Notes: generated by a model from the letters alone, not told the origin. A stretch of 6,395 nucleotides of DNA from an uncultured bacterium (GCA_902783355.1 CACZQQ010000326.1:1-6395); one strand, 5' to 3'; positions 1-6,317 are shown, counted from the first letter of the stretch. Translations and numbers: made by a program.

Positions 1-34
1 GACCTTCAAGAAGTTCCACCCCCGCGCTGAATAG
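1..34 (+). CDS. Possible C-terminal end of a plus-strand gene (partial)
   Basis: Reading from position 2 the plus strand gives TFKKFHPRAE followed by a TAG stop at 32-34. Most of these codons end in C or G, as in the strongly GC-rich third positions of the neighbouring genes, while the other plus-strand frames look less coding-like. If real, the gene runs in from outside the window and converges on the GH36 gene, with about 41 nt between the two stops. The fragment is far too short to assign a family. Only ten residues support it, so it may be chance. Confidence 0.33.
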   Translation, partial: TFKKFHPRAE

Positions 35-75
35 GCGCGCCAGGGGCCGCCTTCCATTCGGATTTGGTGCAGGCG

Positions 76-1647
76 CTACGCCTCCCACTGCAGGAGAGCG
101 GCGTCATGGGGCAGCAGCGTGATTTCGCTGCTGACTTCCCCCATGGGCTGCAGCAGTTCCGTGGCGGTCTCGCCGCGTCCGAACTCGGCGAACTTCCATG
201 TGCGGGGCGCCTCCGTGTAGTTGAAGAGCGCGACGGCGGGCTGGCCGTCCACGGTGCCCTCGAAGGCGCTCTCCCACTCGCCTACCTTCCACAGGATGGG
301 GCGCGGGTTGAGCATGCGCAAGGCGGCTGCGCGCCCCAGAAGCGCCAGCCTGTCCGGTGGCAGCACATCCAGTTTGTCGCTGGTGAGCGAAACGCCTGTC
401 AAGATGCCGGCCAGCGCCGATATGTGGCTTGCGCCCAACGTATTGTCGCCGCGATCCGTCCGGACGACGACCACATCCGGATCGCAGCGGAACCAGCGGT
501 CGACCATCCACCAGCGGCTCATGGAAGTCCGTGCGGCGGAGGCCAGCTGCGTCCAGTCCGCCTTCGTGTCGTTGCTGACGCGGCTCATGTCGGCGTAGCC
601 GAGGCAGAGCAGCTGCGGCGGACAGCAGGAGAGCAGGAAGGCGTCGGGAACGGCCTTGCGGATGGCGGCCATGCCTTGGCGGAAGGCGCTGACAGGCGTG
701 GCGGCGGGGTCATGGCGGCCGCCGTGCTTCAGCGCAAAGCCCAGGCCGTCCATCTTGAAGTAGGTGAAGCCCCACTTGTAGAAGGTCTGGAAGACATGCG
801 CAAGATGTTCCAGGACTTCAGGATGCGTCAAATCAAGGCAGGCCCACTGGTCGTCCGGCGGCGGCGACCACCCCTGGCTGACCGACGGCTGTCCGTCCTC
901 GCCCTTGACGAACCAGTCCGGATGGTCGCGGAAAACCTGCGAGGCGGTCGAGGCCTGGAAGGGCATGAGCCAGATGCCGGCCTGAAGTCCCGCCGAGGTG
1001 ATCTGGTGCGCGACCTCCTCCATGGAAACAGGCCACGAGGCATGCGTGGAGAGCCAGTCACCTTGGAAGGTCTGGTAGCCGTCGTCAATCTGGACGACCT
1101 GCGACCGGTAGGGGCCCGTCTGGCTGCGTTTGATGATCTCCAGGTTCTCGAAGAAGTCGGCGGAAGTCACGTCGGCGTAGTAATAGTACCATGTACAATA
1201 GCCTGTCAGGTTGGGCTCGCCCTTGTGGGGGATGGCGCCGTTGCGGCGGGCAGCTTCGTCGGCATAGCGCACAAGCAGGTCGCGCCAATCCGTCCCCTGC
1301 AGGACGAGAACCTCCTCCGGCACGCCGTCGGGCGCGATGTCCGGCTGCCATACGTTGACGGCGACAAGACGCCCCGCATGGCGGACCGCCGTGAAGTGCG
1401 TCAGCGACCGCTGCGCCGTCACCGCGCCCGCCAAGATATAGGTCGATGAGGCGACATCGCCTACGACGATGACATCGTCTGAAGGATATTCTGTCTCGAA
1501 GCAGCCCGCCAGCGTCAGGGGGATTCGCTCCTTCGGCAGCGTCATGTTGCCGCCTGTGCTCCAGCAGAAGGTGGCGCTGGGCGGCAACTCCAGCGGAATG
1601 ACGCCGCGATAGCCGTAAGTCTCGCGATGCAGGGATGGCTTGGTCAT
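76..1647 (-). CDS. GH36-type alpha-galactosidase-like glycoside hydrolase, 523 aa
   Basis: Likely a retaining glycoside hydrolase of clan GH-D (family GH36, alpha-galactosidase or alpha-N-acetylgalactosaminidase type), hydrolysing terminal alpha-linked galactose-type sugars. The frame stays open further upstream to 1746, but the ATG at 1647 is chosen because AGGAG lies 8 nt before it and the upstream extension is translated repeat DNA. Residues 1-140 look like the N-terminal beta-sandwich, about 145-440 the TIM barrel, and the remainder the C-terminal beta domain. Visible motifs: GYCTWYYYY (149-157), QIDDGYQ (186-192), AGIWLMPF (223-230), YFKMDG with probable nucleophile D300, SCCPP (340-344), and RVSNDT with D360 as candidate acid/base. 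At 523 aa it is compact, close to short GH36 enzymes such as Thermotoga GalA and shorter than the roughly 700-aa forms. No signal peptide is seen, so it is probably cytoplasmic. Family is fairly certain; exact sugar specificity is not. Confidence 0.86.
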   Translation of the reverse strand: MTKPSLHRETYGYRGVIPLELPPSATFCWSTGGNMTLPKERIPLTLAGCFETEYPSDDVIVVGDVASSTYILAGAVTAQRSLTHFTAVRHAGRLVAVNVWQPDIAPDGVPEEVLVLQGTDWRDLLVRYADEAARRNGAIPHKGEPNLTGYCTWYYYYADVTSADFFENLEIIKRSQTGPYRSQVVQIDDGYQTFQGDWLSTHASWPVSMEEVAHQITSAGLQAGIWLMPFQASTASQVFRDHPDWFVKGEDGQPSVSQGWSPPPDDQWACLDLTHPEVLEHLAHVFQTFYKWGFTYFKMDGLGFALKHGGRHDPAATPVSAFRQGMAAIRKAVPDAFLLSCCPPQLLCLGYADMSRVSNDTKADWTQLASAARTSMSRWWMVDRWFRCDPDVVVVRTDRGDNTLGASHISALAGILTGVSLTSDKLDVLPPDRLALLGRAAALRMLNPRPILWKVGEWESAFEGTVDGQPAVALFNYTEAPRTWKFAEFGRGETATELLQPMGEVSSEITLLPHDAALLQWEA

Positions 1648-1655
1648 GGAGATTA

Positions 1656-1660
1656 CTCCT
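1656..1660 (-). promoter_or_regulatory. Ribosome binding site of the GH36 gene
   Basis: The minus strand reads AAAAGGAG, with the AGGAG core ending 8 nt before the ATG at 1647. This fixes the start of the GH36 gene and rejects the longer upstream reading. The site lies directly beside the end of the repeat element. Confidence 0.8.
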
Positions 1661-1664
1661 TTTC

Positions 1665-1734
1665 TGCGGGCGCGGGCGGCGGATTTTTTGCGCCGCATTT
1701 GCGGGCGCGGGCGGCGGATTTTTCGCGCCGCATC
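1665..1734. repeat. Two tandem 35-nt GC-rich repeat units (locus A)
   Basis: Two adjacent 35-nt units (1665-1699 and 1700-1734) are identical except for one T/C difference after the T-tract and the final base. On the plus strand each starts TGCGGGCGCGGGCGGCGG, continues with a T-tract, and ends GCGCCGCAT plus one base. Within each unit GCGGCG and CGCCGC can pair around a T-rich loop, giving a small hairpin. The units sit between the hairpin at 1736-1758 and the ribosome binding site of the GH36 gene. Matching units occur at 6247-6316, again upstream of a minus-strand gene. Confidence 0.9.
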
Positions 1735-1735
1735 T

Positions 1736-1758
1736 GCGGGCGCCAAAGTGGCGCCCGC
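1736..1758. repeat. Perfect 9-bp hairpin with AAAGT loop (locus A)
   Basis: GCGGGCGCC (1736-1744), loop AAAGT, GGCGCCCGC (1750-1758) form a perfect inverted repeat. It immediately follows the two 35-nt units and is followed by TCAGGTTGGA. There is no T-tract after the stem on either strand, so it does not look like an ordinary intrinsic terminator. The sister hairpin at 6318-6340 keeps the loop and pairing but has a swapped base pair in the stem. Confidence 0.88.
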
Positions 1759-1825
1759 TCAGGTTGGAGAGATCCGGCGGTGTCGGCCGCGCAGGAGCGC
1801 GGCCCTCCCGCGCCCGCTCAGGTTG
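1751..1825. repeat. Direct repeat of 16 nt flanking a second hairpin
   Basis: GCGCCCGCTCAGGTTG occurs at 1751-1766 and again at 1810-1825, 59 nt apart. The second copy ends six bases before the stop codon of the hydrolase gene (stop at 1834-1832), so the repeat element fills nearly the whole intergenic gap. Between the copies lies a perfect hairpin: GGCCGCGC (1785-1792), loop AGGA, GCGCGGCC (1797-1804). That hairpin could slow or stop transcription leaving the hydrolase gene, but no U-tract follows it in the transcript direction, so a terminator call is not justified. Confidence 0.8.
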
Positions 1826-1831
1826 ATCGCC

Positions 1832-3649
1832 TCAGCTCAGAATCTTCTGCAGCAGGGGGGCGACGGCGTCGGCGAGGCGGAGGAAGCCGAGATCGGTGAG
1901 GTGGCAGCCGTCCACAAGCGCCTCATCGTAGTCGTCGCCAAGGACGCTGTCACCATAGACGTCGAGGCAGTGGATGTTCCTGTCGCCGGCGGCGCGGCGG
2001 TCGGCGCAAGTCTGGACGATGAAGGCGGCGCGTTCCGCCATGGGGTCTGCCACGCCGGTGGTTTCTGTGGCGGCCTCGCGCCCGCGCGTGGGCGTCATCA
2101 GCAGAATCGGCGTCGTGGGATGTCTTTCGCGGATGATGTCGATGAACTGCGGCAATGTGGCGCGGCAGGCGCCGTTATCCACATTCCATGCATTGTCAAG
2201 GACGTAGCCGGCGGGATTCTCAATGGACGCGAGCATCCGCGCGATTTCGGGTTCGCCGCGTCCCGAGCCGGAGAAGCCTTCGTTGAGGATGGGGCGGTTC
2301 AGGCGACGTGAGACGATGTTGGTGGCGGCCATGCCTGGGCGGGTTGCGCAGCCGCCCTGTGTGATGGAGGTGCCATACCAGACAATGGGGCGCGGGTCGG
2401 CGTAGGGCGCGGACGCCTCCACGCGCGCGTCGCGGTCCAGGCCGATCTCCACCCACTCCACGCCATTGTAGAGCGGGAAGTCGATGAGGACATCGCGCAT
2501 CCGGCGCGTCATCCCGTGCAGGAACTCGTTCTCGAACTCCTCCGCGCGTTCGCCGTTCTGCCTGTTGACGCCCATGCAGCGCCAGCGCCCCCCCTCGTCC
2601 GTCAGGTAGAGGTCGAAGCCCGCCTGCCCGCAGAAGGACATGTTGTACATCATCCCGATTGTCTGCAGCTTGCCGCGGATGTAGAAGGCGGTGCTGTCCG
2701 TGCGGAAGCGAATCTGGCCGCCAGCCGTGTGCTTGGCCAGGTCAAAGGCAATACACTGCGCCGCAGAAATCTTGGTAGCTTCGCCATTCGGATACTGCGT
2801 CACCTTGTCCGGCAGCTCATCCGGCAGGCGCCGATATTCATGCCTTTCATTAAACCATTGAAAACCAACAAGTTGCATAGGATTTTCATAGGGCTTGAGC
2901 CATTTAAGCGCAGGGCCGTCCACCGCATTGAGCAGATGTCCGCGCCACGCGCGCATGATTTCGTTGGTGTGACCCAGTTGCGGGATGCGCGTCATCGTCA
3001 CATCGGGCGCGCCGGCGGCCTTCAGCAAGTCGCGCAGGCGCAGCGACTGTTCCAGAGGAACCACGTCGTCGTCCGTGCCATGGACGATGCGGATGGGGAA
3101 GTCCTTCAGCTGGTCGATGAAATTGTAGGGGATCGACTCCTGCAGAGCGGCGGGGTCGGGATAGAGTTGCCCCATTTCGCAGGGGTATTTGTTGGCGCGC
3201 ATCCACTCCAAGTCCACGGCGCCGAAGATGTCCACGACGCGCTCGACGCGTTCCGGATGGCGGACGGCGAACATGAGGGCGGCGCAACCGCCCATGGAGT
3301 AGCCCAAGAGCGGCAGCTTCTGCGGCAGCGGATAGCCGGCGTCGGGCAGCTGCTCGATGCTGCGCAGGGCGATGCGCGTGCCCTCGCGGTTCCCCCAGTT
3401 CGACGGGCCGCAGTCGGGGCAGACAAGAAGATAGCCCATGCGCAGGAGTTCGGCGCGGAAGTCGACCGCCGCCTCGTCCGTGATGTTGGTCGTCTCGCCG
3501 ACGGAGCCATGGCCGCCGAAGACGACGACCGCCTTGCCGTCCGCCGTCATCGGGCGCGATGGCGCATGGATGACCATGCATTCGCAGTCGTCGAAGGTGA
3601 TGAAGCGGCGGATCTCGCTTCCGTTCTCCAGTAATGTCTTGATTTTCAT
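1832..3649 (-). CDS. Two-enzyme fusion: alpha/beta-hydrolase + GxDLY/SGNH esterase, 605 aa
   Basis: The protein appears to carry two separate serine-hydrolase active sites. Residues about 1-245 form an alpha/beta-hydrolase: GGHGS (45-49) near the oxyanion region, nucleophile elbow GYSMGG with S118, acid D194 in HGTDDDVVP, and H227 in LGHTNE. Residues about 255-415 resemble the beta-rich GxDLY domain that precedes SGNH esterases; the naming motif is seen as GFDLY (344-348). Residues about 420-605 form an SGNH/GDSL-type hydrolase: GTSIT with S428 (block I), NEGFSGSG (456-463, block II), DNAWN with N489 (block III), and DGCH with D580 and H583 (block V). Both sites look intact. The likely role is removal of acyl groups, for example acetyl or other esters on sugars; the substrate is unknown. 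No signal peptide is visible. The ATG at 3649 is the only start after the upstream gene's stop, but it has no evident Shine-Dalgarno sequence. The gap to that stop is 56 nt. Confidence 0.85.
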   Translation of the reverse strand: MKIKTLLENGSEIRRFITFDDCECMVIHAPSRPMTADGKAVVVFGGHGSVGETTNITDEAAVDFRAELLRMGYLLVCPDCGPSNWGNREGTRIALRSIEQLPDAGYPLPQKLPLLGYSMGGCAALMFAVRHPERVERVVDIFGAVDLEWMRANKYPCEMGQLYPDPAALQESIPYNFIDQLKDFPIRIVHGTDDDVVPLEQSLRLRDLLKAAGAPDVTMTRIPQLGHTNEIMRAWRGHLLNAVDGPALKWLKPYENPMQLVGFQWFNERHEYRRLPDELPDKVTQYPNGEATKISAAQCIAFDLAKHTAGGQIRFRTDSTAFYIRGKLQTIGMMYNMSFCGQAGFDLYLTDEGGRWRCMGVNRQNGERAEEFENEFLHGMTRRMRDVLIDFPLYNGVEWVEIGLDRDARVEASAPYADPRPIVWYGTSITQGGCATRPGMAATNIVSRRLNRPILNEGFSGSGRGEPEIARMLASIENPAGYVLDNAWNVDNGACRATLPQFIDIIRERHPTTPILLMTPTRGREAATETTGVADPMAERAAFIVQTCADRRAAGDRNIHCLDVYGDSVLGDDYDEALVDGCHLTDLGFLRLADAVAPLLQKILS

Positions 3650-3705
3650 GAGGTTGAAAGACCGACGGTTTGTGCTGACGGCACAGGACGGGAAAAGTGA
3701 AGGAA
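3650..3705 (-). other. Short leader between M20 and hydrolase genes
   Basis: These 56 nt separate the M20 stop from the hydrolase ATG. They hold a small 5-bp hairpin (3671-3685, TGTGC/GCACA with a 5-nt loop) and, just before the ATG on the minus strand, CTTTCAACCTC in place of a purine-rich ribosome binding site. No promoter or terminator is convincing, so cotranscription with the upstream gene is the simplest reading. Confidence 0.45.
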
Positions 3706-4833
3706 CTACTTTCGATACAAGAAATCCAGGAGGAGGCGGCAGCCGTCTGTGAGGCTGGAAGTATCCAGCCACTCTTCGCGCGTATGGCAGCCGCCGCCAC
3801 GGCAGACGCCGAAGCAGACGGCGGGTATCCCCTTGGCCAGCGGAATGTTGCAGTCCGTTGACGAGAGATAGCCGTGTGCCTCGACGCCCAAGGCGGCTTT
3901 CATCGAGGCGCGCACGCGGTCCTGCAAGGCGGACAGCCGCGCCACGTCCACGTCGCCCGCGCAGGGACGGTCGCCCACCAGCTCGACGGCAATCTCCACG
4001 TCGTCGCCACGCGCCTCATCCACGAGGCGCTCGAAGGTCTGGCGCATCGCCTCCAGGCAGCGGCGGCTGTCCGAACGGTATTCGTACATCATCTCGGCCG
4101 ACTGCGCGATGGTGTTGACGGAGGTGCCGCCTGAAATGAGGCCGACGTTGTAGGTGGTCTTGCTGTCGCCTTCGTGGGGGACCTCCACCTTGTAGAGGCG
4201 CTCGATGAGGGCGGCGAGAGCCTCGATGGCGTTGCGACGGCCGAAGTTGGCAAAGGAGTGGCCGCCCTCCGTCTTGGCCTCCACGCGGTAGCGGTGGGAG
4301 CCGACGGAGCGCGTCACGATCTTGTTCATGTCGCTGGAATCCAATGTGATGAACTCATCCATGCGCGCGCCGTAGTCATCCACGATCTTCCGGCTGCCCT
4401 TCAGGTTGCCGAGCCCCTCCTCGCAGGAGTTCGCCACGAAGAGGATGCCACGGCCGTCCGACGGCGGATTCTGGAGGAAGAAGCGCGCGCAGAGCATGAG
4501 GACGGCGAGATTGGCGGTGTCGTCCGTCACGCCCGGGCACGCCATGCGGCCGCCCTGCTCTGCCATCGGCATGGGCTGCGTGTCGGGAAAGACGGTGTCC
4601 GTGTGCGCCATCATGACCGTCAGCGGCCCCTCGTCCGCCACGCGCACGGGCGCCAGCACATTGAGTGCCTCGTCTGTCCAGACATGCGGGAAGCCGTTGT
4701 CCATGAACCACTTCTGGCAGAAGGCGGCGCGCGCCTCCTCATGGTGGGAGGGCGCGGGAATGCGGCAGAGGTCGCGAATCAGCTGCAGCAATTCCGGCTG
4801 GATTTCTTGCGCGTATTCTGTAAATTCTTGCAT
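3706..4833 (-). CDS. M20-family zinc metallopeptidase / amidohydrolase (PepT-like), 375 aa
   Basis: A member of the M20 family, which use two metal ions to cleave peptide or N-acyl amide bonds (aminotripeptidases, deacetylases, desuccinylases). The two-domain layout is visible. Catalytic domain part 1 has AHTDTVF with ligand H77 and D79, bridging-ligand candidate D104 in GVTDDTANLA, the CEEG pair E138/E139 (base and metal ligand), and D165 in LDSSD as a likely further ligand. The dimerisation or lid domain covers about 177-290 and includes GGHS with H192. The catalytic domain resumes and ends with STDCNIPLAKGIPAVCFG and the GGGCHTREEW ligand H350. All expected metal and base residues are present and the length is normal. 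The C-terminal motif favours the PepT-like branch over ArgE/DapE. No signal peptide, so cytoplasmic. It starts 9 nt after the CapA-like stop, without a Shine-Dalgarno sequence, suggesting translational coupling. The exact substrate is not determinable. Confidence 0.88.
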   Translation of the reverse strand: MQEFTEYAQEIQPELLQLIRDLCRIPAPSHHEEARAAFCQKWFMDNGFPHVWTDEALNVLAPVRVADEGPLTVMMAHTDTVFPDTQPMPMAEQGGRMACPGVTDDTANLAVLMLCARFFLQNPPSDGRGILFVANSCEEGLGNLKGSRKIVDDYGARMDEFITLDSSDMNKIVTRSVGSHRYRVEAKTEGGHSFANFGRRNAIEALAALIERLYKVEVPHEGDSKTTYNVGLISGGTSVNTIAQSAEMMYEYRSDSRRCLEAMRQTFERLVDEARGDDVEIAVELVGDRPCAGDVDVARLSALQDRVRASMKAALGVEAHGYLSSTDCNIPLAKGIPAVCFGVCRGGGCHTREEWLDTSSLTDGCRLLLDFLYRK

Positions 4834-4842
4834 TGCAGTAGG

Positions 4843-6150
4843 TTAAAGATTTACATAGCCAAGGCCGGCCTTGATGTCAATGTCCACGCCGTAGGGGCGG
4901 CTCATTTCGGCAAGATGCTCCAGAATGCCCATGGCGGGCGCAGGACGCGGCCATCCCGCCTGCGAACGCGGCAGGCCGTAGTTCTCCTCGATTGGCATGA
5001 GCACCATCCGCGTCAGTTCACCGTCCTCCGTCTCCCAGAAGGGGATGACCGACTTGTACATAATAGGATTATAGCAGAGGCCGCGCCGGCCGTGGTCGGA
5101 ACGGTTCTCAAAGAGTTCGTCCAGCCGCGCATTGCCGTCGAGCTTCTGCTTGGCGAACATGCCGTCGGGGGCGCGCTGGATGGTCTCCAGCTGGATGATG
5201 AAGTCGCCCAGGCTGTAGAAGACGGGCTTGCCGCGGTAGATTTCCATGGGGCGCAGGAGGTGCGGCCCCGTGCCGATGACGGCGTCCGCGCCTGCGTCGA
5301 CGCACGCATGAGCGAATTGCACGGAGGCCTCGTCCACGGTTTCCTTGCTTGCGCCCGTGATCGTGTGGTTGTGGAAGGAGACGACGATGTAGTCCGCCAT
5401 GAAGCGCGCTTCCGCGATGGCGTCCGTCACGCGCTTCAGGTCGCCTGCGGGGACGGCGGCATGGACGGCGGCCTTGTCTGCCTCTTCGAACATGAGCGGA
5501 CCGAAGGCCTGCATTCCCTCCTTCAGCTGCGGCAGATAGCCTTCCGCACGTTCGATGTCATCGTGCACATTGATGCCGAGGCTGTCCGCAATGCGCTTCA
5601 ATTCAACGAGATCTGCCTTCGACAGCGTGTAGCGCAGGCGCGGTTTCACGCCATTGACGCCTGGCCGTCCCGGCAGGCTGGCGGTCTGCTTTCCCGCCAT
5701 GTCCTCCGGATTGAAGGTCATCGTGCAGCCGATGAGCGCATAGCGGCCAGCCAGCGTGTCCAGATAGACGGGCGCGGCGGCCTCCGCCAGATTGTTGCCG
5801 ATGCCGCAGAAGGGGAAGTCCGCCGACCGCAGATAGTGCATGGTGCGCTTCAGGCCGTCAGGACCGTAGTCCAGGGCGTGGTTGTTGGCCAGATTGAGGA
5901 TGTTGACGCCGAAACGGCGCATGTCGTCCAGCACGCCCGGCGGCGAACACAGCCAGCTGCCGCCGCTTTGCGCCGCGCCGCAGGCCTCGAAGTTATGGAC
6001 AGTGGTCTCCAGATTGCCGTAGCGGAACTCGGCCTGGCGGATGAAGTCGCGGACGGCGGCAAAGCCCTCGTAGTCGCCTTCAGCGGGCAGGCGGCGCGTG
6101 ATCATCGCATCGCCCGTGGCAGTGCAGCGGAAATGGCTCTTGCGGTTCAT
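4843..6150 (-). CDS. CapA/PgsA-family protein (PGA_cap, metallophosphatase-like fold), 435 aa
   Basis: Belongs to the CapA family, named after poly-gamma-glutamate capsule proteins and related to calcineurin-like metallophosphoesterases; most members have no tested function. Visible motifs: ATGDAMITR (11-19, D14), GNLETTV (45-51), LANNHALDYG (87-96) with N90/H91, FHNH (259-262), and GTGPHLLRPMEIYRGKPVFYSLGDF (293-317, H297). The HNH in place of the HWG of capsule-type CapA/PgsA, the segment of about 150-250 with mixed helices, and the tail (about 381-435, ending AGLGYVNL) match a common soluble CapA-like subgroup. There is no membrane anchor or signal peptide, unlike the PgsA proteins of capsule synthesis, and no capB/capC-like ligase gene nearby. 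A capsule role is therefore unlikely; an intracellular hydrolase is a better guess. The start at 6150 is supported by AGGAG 9 nt upstream. It is the first gene of the minus-strand cluster. Confidence 0.85.
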   Translation of the reverse strand: MNRKSHFRCTATGDAMITRRLPAEGDYEGFAAVRDFIRQAEFRYGNLETTVHNFEACGAAQSGGSWLCSPPGVLDDMRRFGVNILNLANNHALDYGPDGLKRTMHYLRSADFPFCGIGNNLAEAAAPVYLDTLAGRYALIGCTMTFNPEDMAGKQTASLPGRPGVNGVKPRLRYTLSKADLVELKRIADSLGINVHDDIERAEGYLPQLKEGMQAFGPLMFEEADKAAVHAAVPAGDLKRVTDAIAEARFMADYIVVSFHNHTITGASKETVDEASVQFAHACVDAGADAVIGTGPHLLRPMEIYRGKPVFYSLGDFIIQLETIQRAPDGMFAKQKLDGNARLDELFENRSDHGRRGLCYNPIMYKSVIPFWETEDGELTRMVLMPIEENYGLPRSQAGWPRPAPAMGILEHLAEMSRPYGVDIDIKAGLGYVNL

Positions 6151-6159
6151 GTGGCGTGT

Positions 6160-6164
6160 CTCCT
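6160..6164 (-). promoter_or_regulatory. Ribosome binding site of the CapA-like gene
   Basis: The minus strand reads TAGGAGAC, with the AGGAG core 9 nt before the ATG at 6150. It supports that start codon and shows that this organism does use Shine-Dalgarno sites, at least for the first and last genes of the cluster. Confidence 0.75.
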
Positions 6165-6179
6165 ACAATGGAAATGCGG

Positions 6180-6207
6180 ATAATGTATCATAGTTTGCGC
6201 GCGCCAA
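6180..6207 (-). promoter_or_regulatory. Candidate sigma70-like promoter of the cluster
   Basis: On the minus strand TTGGCG (6207-6202) and CATTAT (6185-6180) are separated by 16 nt, which would start transcription near 6173, about 23 nt before the CapA-like ATG. TATGAT (6192-6187) is an alternative -10 box without a well-placed -35. The AT-rich patch stands out from its GC-rich surroundings. The match to consensus is only moderate, so this is a candidate, not a firm call. Confidence 0.35.
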
Positions 6208-6246
6208 GGCGGCGGATTTCAAAAAACAACCAGCCCGCGCCACATC
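6196..6246. repeat. Degenerate, interrupted copy of the 35-nt unit
   Basis: The plus strand opens with TGCGCGCGCC, has GGCGGCGGATTT like the intact units, and ends GCCACATC where they end GCCGCATC. About 19 extra bases, including an A-tract, interrupt the middle. It directly abuts the intact units starting at 6247, so it looks like a third, decayed member of the array. Its left end overlaps the promoter candidate of the CapA-like gene. Confidence 0.45.
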
Positions 6247-6316
6247 TGCGGGCGCGGGCGGAGGATTTTTTGCGCCGCATCTGCCGGCGCAGGCTGCGGA
6301 TTTTTTGCGCCGCATC
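6247..6316. repeat. Two tandem 35-nt GC-rich repeat units (locus B)
   Basis: Units at 6247-6281 and 6282-6316 match those at 1665-1734 in length, order and sequence. The first differs mainly by one base in the GGCGGAGG segment; the second starts TGCCGGCGCAGGCTGCGG. Both contain the T-tract and end GCGCCGCATC. Position relative to the next minus-strand gene is the same as in locus A, though here about 95 nt separate the array from the start codon, not 17. Confidence 0.88.
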
Positions 6317-6317
6317 T

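Noticed and set aside
35..75. Terminator between GH36 and the possible convergent gene
   Set aside because: The stretch holds the palindrome GGCGCGCC but no stable stem with a T-tract on either strand.
64..1449. A 461-codon plus-strand open frame opposite the GH36 gene
   Set aside because: The minus strand encodes all GH36 catalytic motifs here; the plus-strand translation shows no recognisable domain and looks like a GC-driven shadow.
1648..1746. N-terminal extension of the GH36 protein starting at 1746
   Set aside because: The extra 33 residues are Arg/Ala-rich translation of the repeat units, and a clear AGGAG supports the ATG at 1647.
1736..1804. Intrinsic terminator after the hydrolase gene
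   Set aside because: The two hairpins are strong, but no U-tract follows either stem in the transcript direction; the A/T-tracts lie inside the 35-nt units, not next to the stems.
1665..1826. CRISPR-like array
   Set aside because: The 35-nt units are directly adjacent with no unique spacers, there are only two per locus, and no cas gene is present.
2516..3634. A 372-codon plus-strand open frame opposite the hydrolase fusion
   Set aside because: Same reasoning: both hydrolase active sites read on the minus strand, and the antisense product has no motif or convincing ribosome binding site.
3650..3772. N-terminal extension of the hydrolase fusion starting at 3772
   Set aside because: It would overlap the conserved C-terminus of the M20 gene by 67 nt and adds a low-complexity, Pro-rich stretch; the alpha/beta-hydrolase domain fits the ATG at 3649.
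4174..6183. A 669-codon plus-strand open frame opposite the CapA-like and M20 genes
   Set aside because: It runs antisense through two genes with clear conserved motifs, its translation is rich in Ala, Arg, Val and His without any family signature, and long antisense frames are expected in GC-rich coding DNA.
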